From positions 2,108,001 through 2,172,000 of the forward strand of contig NC_083536.1 of NCBI RefSeq assembly GCF_032362555.1: a stretch of DNA of 64,000 nucleotides. The letters run 5' to 3'. Numbering within the stretch: position 1 is the first letter of the stretch; the number at the start of each line of letters is the position of its first letter. The notes below the pieces were generated by a model. That model searched no databases, had not been told where the DNA came from, and saw nothing but the letters and a program-made list of their open reading frames with translations. This DNA comes from Amyelois transitella (Eukaryota; Arthropoda; Insecta; Lepidoptera; Pyralidae). The translations under genes and the position numbers were made by a program. Below, piece after piece: positions 8,923-18,060 of the stretch.

Positions 8923-11012
8923 TTAAAGAAAGAATTGTGAAAGTAGCTGTTGAAGTGTGTAGTGTAAGTAGAAGATGGAAAGGGAAAAAACACAAAAATG
9001 CGTGGATGAGTAAAGATGTGCAAGAACTTGTGCGATTAAAGAAGAAAGCATGGCTGGATTTGTTAGCAGCAAAAGCTAACTTAAGAATGCAAGAGGTTAT
9101 AGATGAAGATGTGAATGAAGCACGTAAGGAATATAAAAAAATGAAAGATTTGGTTAAGAAAGCTGTGATTAAAAAGAAAGAAGAGTATAAAGAGGATTTT
9201 GATAAAAGGCTATCAGAAGACTTTCAGTCAAATCTGAAAGTATTCTGGAAATCCGTTAGGTCAGCCCGAGGAAAAACTATAACCCGAGAGCTGACTAGGA
9301 TCAGATGCCAGGATGGTAGCGTTGTGAAAGGAGAAGAATGTGTGCTAAAGATATGGAAGAACTATTTTGAGAGTTTATTTGAAAAAAAGGAAGAAAATAA
9401 GAAAGAGTTCTGCTATAGCGAAGAAAAAGAGAATGAGATGGAAGGCGAAATTGAAATGTTTGAAATTGTGGAAACACTTAAGAGTATGAAAGCGGGTAAG
9501 GCTGCTGGGTATGATAGAGTGTCGGTCGAGATGCTAAAAGCAGGAAAAGGCGTCGTAGCTAGACAGTTGTACTGCCTTTTCAATTTGTGTTGGAGAAGCG
9601 GTCGAGTACCAAAAGATTGGTGTAAGGCTGTTATCGTGCCACTTTACAAAGGAAAAGGGTCACAACTGGACTGCAAAAATTATCGTGGTATAAGCCTGCT
9701 TAGCGTCGTCGGGAAATTGTATGCTAAGGTATTGATTAATAGAGTCAGGAATGAAACTGATGACAAAATATGGGATGCTCAAGCGGGATATCGAAAGGTA
9801 ATGGGATGTACTGATCAGGTCTTTTCTTTGCGGTGCATGGCCGAAAAGTTTTTGGCCAAGAGTCAAAAAGTCTATTGCATATTCGTGGATTTGGAAAAGG
9901 CCTATGACAGAGTTGAGAGGAATGAATTGTGGTCAGCACTTTCTATGCATGGGGTGAGCAGTCTCTTAATACGAGCACTGAAATCCTTATATGAGGATTC
10001 GAGTGCTTGTGTCAGGATAAACGGAGCGCACACTGAGTGGTTTAAGATTGAGAAAGGCGTTAGGCAAGGATGTGTTGCGTCACCGTGGCTGTTCAACCTA
10101 TTTATGGATAGTTGTTTGACAGATTTGAAAGAGTCTGAAAGTGGATTAAGGATGAATGAGTTACTCGTCAAATGTCTGCTCTATGCCGACGATCAGGTTA
10201 TACTGGCGTCATCAGCGGAGGAGTTACAGGAGATGGTAAACTGTATGCATGAAGCTTTAAAAGAGAAAGGAATGAAAGTGAACGTAAGTAAAACTAAAAC
10301 ACTGGTTTTTGAAATGGAGAAAGAAATGACAGCATGTAATATTTTGATTGGAGGAGAAAAAGTGGAGCAAGTGAAAGAGTTTGTATATCTAGGATCAAAG
10401 TTTACATCAGATGGCAAGTATGATAGTGATATTGAAAGGAGAGTGAACGCGGGGAACATGGTGAATGGAGCTTTGCATGCCTTTATGAGCAGTCAGAAAC
10501 TATCCAAAAAGGCTCGACTGGCTGTGCACAGGGGCGTGTTGGTCCCGACATTAATGTATGGGAGTGAAAGTTGGGTATGGCAAAAGAAGCACGAAAGCAG
10601 AATAAATGCAGTGGAAATGAGAGCGTTAAGGAGTATGATGGGTGTGAAATTGAGTGACCGGATAAGGAACAGCGTGATAAGGGAATGTTGTGATGTGAAA
10701 GAAGATGTAGTTACAGGAATAGAAAAGGGTATGTTGAGATGGTTCGGTCATGTAGAGAGGATGAATGAAAACAGGTTGACTAAACAGATATACATGGAGA
10801 GTGTGGAGGGAAAGGTCAGAGTGGGAAGACCTAGACGAACATATCTCGATCAAATTAAGGACGTCCTGGTAAAGGGTCAGGTCAAAAGTACCCGAAACCG
10901 CCGAGCTTGCATGAAGAGAGTTATGAATGTGGATGAAGCAAAGGAAGTATGCAGGGATCGTGGCAAGTGGAAAGAGGTAGTCTCTGCCTACCCCTCCGGG
11001 AAAGAGGCGTGA
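8923..11012 (+). CDS. RTE1 reverse transcriptase half
   Basis: C-terminal part of the RTE polyprotein, which copies the RNA at the nicked target. The RT blocks are in order: SMKAGKAAGYDRVSVEML, WCKAVIVPLYKGKG, CKNYRGISLLSVVGKLYAK, AGYRKVMGCTDQVF, FVDLEKAYDRV (catalytic Asp), EKGVRQGCVASPWLFNLFMD, CLLYADDQVIL (YADD) and YLGSKFTSDGKY. The end carries the RTE-type segment MLRWFGHVERMNENRL and GRPRRTYLDQIKDVL. With the 5' half it would be about 1,079 residues from ATG 6794, a usual RTE length. It ends at TGA 11,010-11,012, 19 bases before the tail ends. It looks undamaged. Confidence 0.9.
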
Positions 11013-11042
11013 TTTTATGTATGTATGTATGTACTAATATTC

Positions 11043-11424
11043 AATTGAGAGAGCAATGTCGGAGAATCAATGATAGAATGGAGTATTTTAAATAAAGTTA
11101 TGAGACCTTGTTGGTGACGGCGGGTACTAAGATCCGAAATGTAAAAACATTTAAGTTTTTCCTGGTATGATGAACGATTACGGCCGGGTTTGAGTCTAAA
11201 GCAAAGCAAAAGGAGGAATTTTTTCTGGACACTTTCAATATGTTCCGTATAGTTTGCGTAAAGGGGGCGACCAAATAACTGATCCATACTCCAAATTGCT
11301 CCTCACTAAAGAATTAAAGAGAAGGATAAGGCTTTTGACATTCTTAAAATCCTTAGTTATCCTTCCAAGGAAGCCTAAGGCTTTCATAGATTTTTTGACC
11401 ATATAGTCGTAGTGTCCTCTAAAA
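11043..11424 (-). pseudogene. LINE L1, middle C-terminal segment
   Basis: Minus-strand coding from FRGHYDYMVKKSMKAL through LVRSNLEYGSVIWSP and HIESVQKKFLLLLCFR to PTLLSQLNIS. It bridges the L1 RT at 23.5 kb and the 3' end at 6.7 kb. Its left edge is the RTE1 target duplication and its right edge the BEL1 duplication GTCAG. One internal frame change lies near 11,280. Confidence 0.85.
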
Positions 11425-11429
11425 GTCAG

Positions 11430-11811
11430 TGTCTTCGCCAATTATTTATTTTTTAATATATTTTTTATAAACGCAACACTACATACACGCACTCTTTCAC
11501 GCACGCACTCAATCCTATTCCTGTCCCACTCTCACTCCTTTCACAAATGTCAAAATAATTTAAAAAAAAAAAACGTTCTAATTTCGTCTCCGCGCGCAAC
11601 TGCACCGCTCTCTGCATCGGTTGTGAATATTCGCAAAATTCATCAAAGACGCTAAAACTTTATTAATTACGCACCCCGGGGTTAGTTTGTGAAGTGCAGT
11701 GATTTGTGTTTCCCAAAAACTACCCTTTGGATCGTGGAAGATACCGGCGCTGGACGAGAGCTCGAGTTACGGATCAAAGGTACTCCTTGTCCATATCCTT
11801 CCGCGACACCA
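11430..11811 (+). repeat. BEL1 5' LTR
   Basis: 382 bp, starting TGTCTTCGCCAATTATTTAT and ending TTCCGCGACACCA. The matching copy is at 23,173-23,552. It carries the element's promoter and RNA start, though no single TATA box stands out. Confidence 0.93.
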
Positions 11812-11813
11812 AG

Positions 11814-11830
11814 TGGTCCTTCGAGCCGGA
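11814..11830 (+). promoter_or_regulatory. BEL1 primer-binding site
   Basis: TGGTCCTTCGAGCCGGA lies two bases after the 5' LTR. TGG at the start pairs with a tRNA CCA end, and the TCGA core fits a T-arm. I cannot say which tRNA primes. Confidence 0.75.
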
Positions 11831-12233
11831 TCCCTATCTGCTATCCTCACATTACTCTTCTTCAACGCAATACTTCTCACACGCTATTAATATCGTATAT
11901 TTTACTTAATTCCAACGCACCACGCAACGCATCTCATTACTACATACTTAACTACCTACATTACGCTACACTTTCATTCGCTTAAACACTCATAAACTCA
12001 TATGTTTCTCTTAAATATAATAATTTATTATCTTATATATTCACAATAGAATATATATTACGCATAACAAATATTCGTTCAATTGTATTTTTCGAGATAA
12101 TTTGATATTTTTTGTTACGAATTTGCGTCAAATTATTTATCGACATCGCCGCCATATTTATTTTCACCGATTTATTTTATAAATTTATTTTCTAGTTTCA
12201 TTAAAGTAATTTTTTACATATTTTCAATTTAAA

Positions 12234-14240
12234 ATGTCGAAACAAAAGTCTGAATGTGCATATTCTCCCGAAATTGTTCGATTAACAGCAAAAAAGGAAC
12301 ATCTTTTTGCTATTATTCAAGACGCATATACACTTAGTAAAGATATTTCCGATGAAACAAACAAAGAGCAGTTCTTGATAATGATACAGTCGCTTGAAAA
12401 AACTAGGACTGATTTTATGCAAACGCTCGATGATTTAGCCATAGCTCAAATCTCTTTTGATCCAAAATCAAAACCGGATTACTCCAGTATGAAATCTTTT
12501 GACCAACTTTATTGTCATATTAAAGCTTGCGAAAATAAATACAACTGTAAGATTTCCAGGTGCGATCAAAAGTTTGAATTGTTGAATAAGAAATTACCCC
12601 CGCTTAATTTGATATCATTTGATGGTACCCCCACAAAATGGTCACTCTTTTATGAAAACTTTAAGAGTTTAATTCACGAAAATCCCCGCTTGACGGATGC
12701 GGAGAAGGTTCAGTATCTGGTAGGCAAACTAACAGGTAAAGCCCTAACAGTATGTTCCGGTATACCTCCCACGTCAGACAATTATTTGATTATTTGGAAC
12801 GCGCTTTTGGAGAAATACCAAGATATCAGAGTCCAAGCGTCATTTTATATTGACCAAATGATTAATTTTAAGACTGGCCAATCGCTTGATACATTCTTGG
12901 AGCAATTTTGCTCGGCCGAATCTGCGTTACGCAGATTAAAAATCGATAACTTGTCCGATTATATTTTTACGCATATAGCACTCAATAAACTTGACAAAGA
13001 AACAGTAAGGTTATTTGAGCAAATGCATTCATGTGTTGAGATACCCACTTTTTCTCAAATAACGCAATTTGTCAATCATCAAAACAAGATACAAACGCTT
13101 CGTTCGTCTGCCTATACTATGAACAAAACGCTACCCTCGAACGCTAATAAAAATACTAACAAAAATAAAGCAACGCATAATTATTTCGCTAACACCGAGC
13201 AGATAAATACCAAAACAGACATACGTAATTCTAATTCTAAAAACTCACTATCTTACAATTGTTTGATATGCAATTCTCAACCTTCACACGCATTGTATAA
13301 GTATCAATATTTCTTGAATCAGACTCCAATTTCCAGAAATAATTTAGTCACTAAGTACAATTTTTGTATTAATTGCCTCGGATTTCATAATATTGCAGTC
13401 TGTCGTTCTCAACGTAACTGTAATATTTGTCAGCAAAGACATCATTCTTTGTTGCACATGCATGATACTCAAAGTGCTATCACACCGTCTAGTCACAAGG
13501 CGACGTCAGTGAGCTATCCGTCTCACTCGCACGCACCGTATTCAGCCCCTGTTGCCGATACGCTCACACAGTCGAATTCTATGCAGCAAGTACACGCAGA
13601 CTCGAATATGCGCGCAAATTTAAATAATGTTGCGCTGTCGGTTGTTACTTCGTCTCGTTGTAATGAGCTAGGTAATACCGTTGTTTTACCTACTGCTTCC
13701 GTTTATGTTTTTAATAAGAATAAGCGACATAATTTACGTCTATTTTTAGATTGTGGATCTATGAGCCACTTCATCACAAAATCTTGCTGTGATCGATTAA
13801 ATTTAAAAATAACTCCCGCTTCCTCCTCGATTAAAGGTATCGGTCAGACCGAAAGTGTATCATACGGAGTCACTACTCTGAAATTCCATTCCCGTTTCGA
13901 TCCTATGTGTTCGTATGATATAATTGCGCGTGTTATTGACTCGATCACCGACCACCTACCCAACTATGAGTTAGATATTTCTAAATTAACTCACTTTAGT
14001 GACTTACCAATGGCTGACTATAATTACCACACGCCCGGCGAGGTGGATTGTTTAATTGGTAACGAGCTCTTCCCGTTTCTGTTAGGAAGTGACAAAGTGA
14101 CTTCACCGCATTCTTCCGTAGTTGCGTTAGAAACTACTCTTGGATATGTAGCCATGGGTAAGGCTGCTGTTACGCGCATCAAGCCCTGTCGCAATGCTAA
14201 TAATAAAACTTTTGTTTTACTGAACAAACCTCAACGCTAG
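12234..14240 (+). CDS. BEL1 gag and protease
   Basis: 668 residues. The N-terminal half is the Bel/Pao capsid region (PPLNLISFDGTPTKWSLFYE, and LVGKLTGKAL). Cys/His motifs follow at about residues 345-410 (NCLICNSQ, NFCINCLGFH, NCNICQQRHHSLLHMH). A retropepsin-type protease follows at about residue 505 with FLDCGSMSHFI; the catalytic Asp is kept but the motif is DCG rather than the usual DSG/DTG. The product packages RNA and processes itself. Start is the first ATG after the leader. The frame ends at TAG 14,238 while the RT continues in the -1 frame from about 14,215, by programmed slippage at the T-rich CTTTTGTTTTAC or by a one-base loss. Confidence 0.88.
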   Translation: MSKQKSECAYSPEIVRLTAKKEHLFAIIQDAYTLSKDISDETNKEQFLIMIQSLEKTRTDFMQTLDDLAIAQISFDPKSKPDYSSMKSFDQLYCHIKACENKYNCKISRCDQKFELLNKKLPPLNLISFDGTPTKWSLFYENFKSLIHENPRLTDAEKVQYLVGKLTGKALTVCSGIPPTSDNYLIIWNALLEKYQDIRVQASFYIDQMINFKTGQSLDTFLEQFCSAESALRRLKIDNLSDYIFTHIALNKLDKETVRLFEQMHSCVEIPTFSQITQFVNHQNKIQTLRSSAYTMNKTLPSNANKNTNKNKATHNYFANTEQINTKTDIRNSNSKNSLSYNCLICNSQPSHALYKYQYFLNQTPISRNNLVTKYNFCINCLGFHNIAVCRSQRNCNICQQRHHSLLHMHDTQSAITPSSHKATSVSYPSHSHAPYSAPVADTLTQSNSMQQVHADSNMRANLNNVALSVVTSSRCNELGNTVVLPTASVYVFNKNKRHNLRLFLDCGSMSHFITKSCCDRLNLKITPASSSIKGIGQTESVSYGVTTLKFHSRFDPMCSYDIIARVIDSITDHLPNYELDISKLTHFSDLPMADYNYHTPGEVDCLIGNELFPFLLGSDKVTSPHSSVVALETTLGYVAMGKAAVTRIKPCRNANNKTFVLLNKPQR

Positions 14241-14293
14241 AATCAATTACTCAACGCTTTTGGGAACTCGACAATGTCCCTCATAAAATTCAT

Positions 14294-15763
14294 ATGAGCC
14301 CTGACGATCAGGCCTGTGAAGAAATCTTCAAGTCAACTTATTCTCGAGATAGTACCGGTCGTTATACTGTGCATCTCCCGTTTAAACATAATCCTTCAGA
14401 ATTAGGAAATTCTCATTTTATCGCTAAACGCCGTTTACTGAATTTAGAGAAAAAACTTGATAGTAATCCTGATTTACGTACAAATTACAACGACACTTTG
14501 CAAAGTTATATTGATAAAGGTTACTTATCTAAGGTTGAAAATGCATCGTCAGATGATAGCTCTTATTATATTCCGCACAGAGCTGTTTATCGCCCCGACA
14601 AACTCACTTCGAAAACTCGTATCGTTATTGACGCCAGTAGTAAAACTACTAGTGGAAAGTCCCTTAATGACCTTCTTTATACAGGTCCAAATTTACAGAC
14701 AAGTATATTTGACCTTTTATTAAATTTACGCATGTTCTCTGTGGCCCTATCTGCAGACATTGAAAAGATGTATTTTCAATTGAAACTTACTCCCACTCAT
14801 CACGTTTTTCAACGTATTTTATATCGATTCGATTCTAGATCTGATATCGATACATTCGAGTTCAATCGTGTATCTTTCGGTATATCAAGTTCCCCTTACC
14901 TTGCCATGAGAGTCATTCGCCAGCTAGCTGCCGATAGCCGCGATCAATTTCCTCTCGCCGCCACAGAAGCTGAAACTCACATGTACATGGATGATTTCAT
15001 CACATCTATGGATGGCGTAGACGTCGCTCTAAAGGCCAAGTCCGAGTTGATCCAAATGTTTGCCTCTGGTGGTTTTAATCTCACGAAGTGGATTTCTAAT
15101 AGTCCCGACCTCTTGGACAAGTCGTCCGCAATGCAAAGTGAAGACGTCATACAATTTGATACTAACGCTTCAACTCCACATAAGATAGTAGGAATGCAGT
15201 GGTTACCTACTACTGATCATTTTCAATTCTCAACGAACGCTGATATGCAAGAGTGCACCAAGCGCTTTATTCTCTCGATTACTGCGCGCTTGTTCGACCC
15301 ATTAGGGCTACTAGGCCCGGTGGTCACATACATGAAACTGCTCGTTCAAGAATGCTGGATGGCTGGCCTTGATTGGGACGATCCAGTGCCTCCCGCGATC
15401 TTAAATAAATGGACACAGTTTCATAATGAACTTGCTTATCTAGAACAAATAAAAATTCCGCGACATGTCGGATTACGTTCTCCGCATGTCATTCTAGGTT
15501 TCGCAGACGCAAGTGAAAGGTGCTATGGCGCTAATGTGTACATTCGCGTTAGTCAAGACTCATACTCACCCGGCTCTGTCCACTTGCTCGCTTCTAAGTC
15601 TCGCGTAGCTTCAGTATCTAAAATGCCACTCGCACGACTAGAGCTGTGCGCCGCTCTTCTTCTCGCTAACCTTCTAGACGCCGTTAGACATACTCTTTCT
15701 CAGAGATGTCATATCAACGAAATATACTCGTTTTCAGATTCATCTGTGGCGCTTACGTGGTAC
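14294..15763 (+). pseudogene. BEL1 reverse transcriptase and RNase H (interrupted)
   Basis: Coding is open from about 14,215 and the first ATG is 14,294. The Bel/Pao RT has KTRIVIDASSKTTSGKSLND, ALSADIEKMYFQLKL (first Asp), FGISSSPYLAMRV and the palm HMYMDDFITS (YMDD). The Pao-type RNase H follows with FADASERCYGANVY, LARLELCAALLLANLL and FSDSSVALTW. The reading is cut at 15,763 by the 5' end of L2. Function: copies element RNA and removes the RNA strand. The rest of the polyprotein resumes at 21,287. Confidence 0.9.
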
Positions 15764-16320
15764 AATATAACTTAATAGTAAATCAACTACCCCCACAGTT
15801 TAACGTTTATTCATTTACAAGAACAGTAATTTACAAGATAAGTTTTGTTCTACAAGTATTGCTATTCGAGATCGATATCGAGACTTCTACAGCAAATCGT
15901 GTGCTGAGCAGACGTGTTACTCGTTAATTTCCCAATAATTGAACTTGATTTATACTAAACTCGCGTTTAAATCAACGTGTACAAGTGCGAAAATACAAAT
16001 AGCAATATTTATTGCACCTGCGACGTTCTACGGCAAGTTTCGTGGCACGGCAAGTTGAAGCGAGCGCGGGGACCGCATCTTCACCTCCGCGAAAGGGTCA
16101 AATATATTATTCTTCTCACTCCGTTGTGTGCATACGCTACGACCGCAGCTACGACTAGTGCCGAGTGATACCGAATGATTCCGGCTGACGCATGAGCTTG
16201 AAGCTACGACCCAATACCTACTACGAGTCTACGACAGGGGCGCCTTTGTACTGCTACGAGAACGCTTAGCTACTTGTTACCGTTATTTTGTTTTGCTTTG
16301 ACTAATAGCAGACTTAAAGT

Positions 16321-17217
16321 ATGCCTAATTTAATGCGCTCTCCGCCACTAAATAAGTCAGTAAGTTTTTCGGAAACGGACATGGATAAGGTGGGCCAGTT
16401 TTCTGGATCTTTGGAGGATGTTATTAACATTACGCAACGAGATAACAAACGGCGCCGGATTACGGACGAGTGCATGGATAGCACCTCAACAGATTTACGG
16501 ACTATAGTTAGAGAAGAGTTATGTAATATAATGAAACCCCTTCAACAAGAAATAAAAGAAATTAAAGATTTTAATAAACAAATTCAAAATTCTATGGATT
16601 TTCTGGTGGAGCAAAATAAGGAATATCAGACGAAGATAAATGAGCTTGAAGTGCAATCTAAGAAAAATAGAGATTATATTAACATCCTGGAAAGCAAACT
16701 CGAAGATATTCTTATAGCGAGTCGTAAAACAAACTTTGAAATAAAAAATGTTCCAAAGATGAACCCTGAGACTAAACAGGACCTCATAGAAAATGTCACA
16801 AACTTGTTCAAGACTGTGGACTGCTCATTACGAAATTGTGACATTAAGGACATTTATCGAGTGAGAGGAAATCATCCTGAAAAGAAGAATACTCCAATTA
16901 TTGTGGAGACTAACTCTGCTATTTTAAAAGCGGAATTCCTAAAGAAGGTAAAATTTTTTAACATGAAACATCAAAATAAATTATGTGCCAAACACATGGG
17001 CTACAAAACGCAGGAGGATACTCCAATATTCGTATCAGAACACCTCACAGCAAAAGGAACACGTCTCCATTTCCTAGCCCGTGACCTCGCTAAGTCGAAG
17101 AGTTACAAATTTTGTTGGACGGCTTATGGAAAAGTATTCGTTAGAAAAGATGAAAATTCTCCAATAATAAATATTAGGACTGAAGAGCAAGTCCAAGGCT
17201 TATTCCAAGATAAATGA
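16321..17217 (+). CDS. L2 ORF1, coiled-coil RNA-binding type
   Basis: 298 residues. A basic patch (DNKRRRITDE) near residue 42 is followed by a long heptad-rich coiled coil from about 60 to 138, then a compact C-terminal domain (FEIKNVPKMNPETKQDLIEN, DIKDIYRVRG, ATRLHF-like region, FCWTAYGKVFVRKDE) of the kind found in many insect LINE ORF1 proteins and in the baculovirus FP25K family. Such proteins bind element RNA. It ends at TGA 17,215-17,217, followed at once by CTA, a leaky-stop context, and the same frame stays open for 280 more codons. Confidence 0.85.
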   Translation: MPNLMRSPPLNKSVSFSETDMDKVGQFSGSLEDVINITQRDNKRRRITDECMDSTSTDLRTIVREELCNIMKPLQQEIKEIKDFNKQIQNSMDFLVEQNKEYQTKINELEVQSKKNRDYINILESKLEDILIASRKTNFEIKNVPKMNPETKQDLIENVTNLFKTVDCSLRNCDIKDIYRVRGNHPEKKNTPIIVETNSAILKAEFLKKVKFFNMKHQNKLCAKHMGYKTQEDTPIFVSEHLTAKGTRLHFLARDLAKSKSYKFCWTAYGKVFVRKDENSPIINIRTEEQVQGLFQDK

Positions 17218-18060
17218 CTATTTTTGCAGCTTAACGTGTGTATGAATAACGATGAACTATATGTACGTCTATGGTTAAACTTAATGAAGGTAATATTTTT
17301 TATCTCAATGTTCTTAACAAATTTGAAAAGACAATTATCACTCACAAAATTCAAAGTCACTCAACAACTACTTAAATATCCATACTTGATTTATAACAAT
17401 AATAAATTAAAGCAATTTTGCTATTCATTTGTAATACATGCATGTTTACTATTTAATATTAAAAATGTCTATGTGTACACTGCCTTACTTTTGCCTAGTC
17501 TGTTGTTGTTAATTGCTAACTCTAGGGGTAACATACATATCACTTATGATAATTTCAGTCTCTTATTCTCACTTATATGGAAAACTTTTATTAGATATCA
17601 AAATAAGCTGATACAATCATATAATAATAATTCATTTATAAAAAAAATTCATTTTATTACATACCATCAACACGGCTTTTGGACTATATATACATATATA
17701 TATAACAGTTATATACATATATATATAACAGTTATATATAACAGTTATATACTTGAAATATACAATTCAAATATATATTTAATTTATTATAACGGATCTG
17801 TGCACTTTTTGAACTTTCGGATTTTTTCACATTTGGTGAAAGTATACACCTTCTGTCATTTGTCTAAACAGCCCTTATGTAACTATTTCTTAAATACATA
17901 TTTACGTTTAAAACCGATTGAACATCTAAGTATGCAAATAATGATAGTAAAATCGTACAAACCACAAAATTCAGTAATTATTAAAATGAAATGCATTTAC
18001 TGTATATGTCACATCGGCCTTATTTTGACGTGCAGCCTAACTTATTATCATAATGGATGA
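17218..18060 (+). CDS. L2 open frame between ORF1 and ORF2 (ORFX)
   Basis: An 840-base frame without stops in roughly 70% A+T DNA, in phase with ORF1 and following its TGA directly. The first ATG is 17,242. It ends at TGA 18,058-18,060, overlapping the ATG of ORF2 by 8 bases (ATGGATGA). The product would be Ile/Tyr/Asn/Leu-rich with hydrophobic runs (VYTALLLPSLLLLIANSRG) and a low-complexity block from a TATATAACAGT tandem repeat at 17,680-17,760. I recognise no domain. It could be a C-terminal extension of ORF1 made by stop-codon readthrough, a separate small protein, or a spacer that happens to lack stops. Confidence 0.45.
   Translation, partial: LFLQLNVCMNNDELYVRLWLNLMKVIFFISMFLTNLKRQLSLTKFKVTQQLLKYPYLIYNNNKLKQFCYSFVIHACLLFNIKNVYVYTALLLPSLLLLIANSRGNIHITYDNFSLLFSLIWKTFIRYQNKLIQSYNNNSFIKKIHFITYHQHGFWTIYTYIYNSYIHIYITVIYNSYILEIYNSNIYLIYYNGSVHFLNFRIFSHLVKVYTFCHLSKQPLCNYFLNTYLRLKPIEHLSMQIMIVKSYKPQNSVIIKMKCIYCICHIGLILTCSLTYYHNG

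Larger units (their letters stand above)
6755..11031 (+). mobile_element. RTE-clade LINE (RTE1), near full length
   Basis: One open reading frame encodes endonuclease and reverse transcriptase, the 3' UTR is very short and the tail is (GTAT)n, all typical of RTE elements. It is flanked by an 11-bp target duplication and inserted in L1. A piggyBac derivative at 7948-8922 splits the frame. Apart from that insertion the frame has no stop or shift. A second, 5'-truncated copy at 49,140-51,321 is nearly the same protein. Confidence 0.9.

Noticed and set aside
17680..17765. TATATAACAGT repeats as a CRISPR-like or satellite array
   Set aside because: Only a few short A+T-rich units without distinct spacers; it lies inside a LINE.
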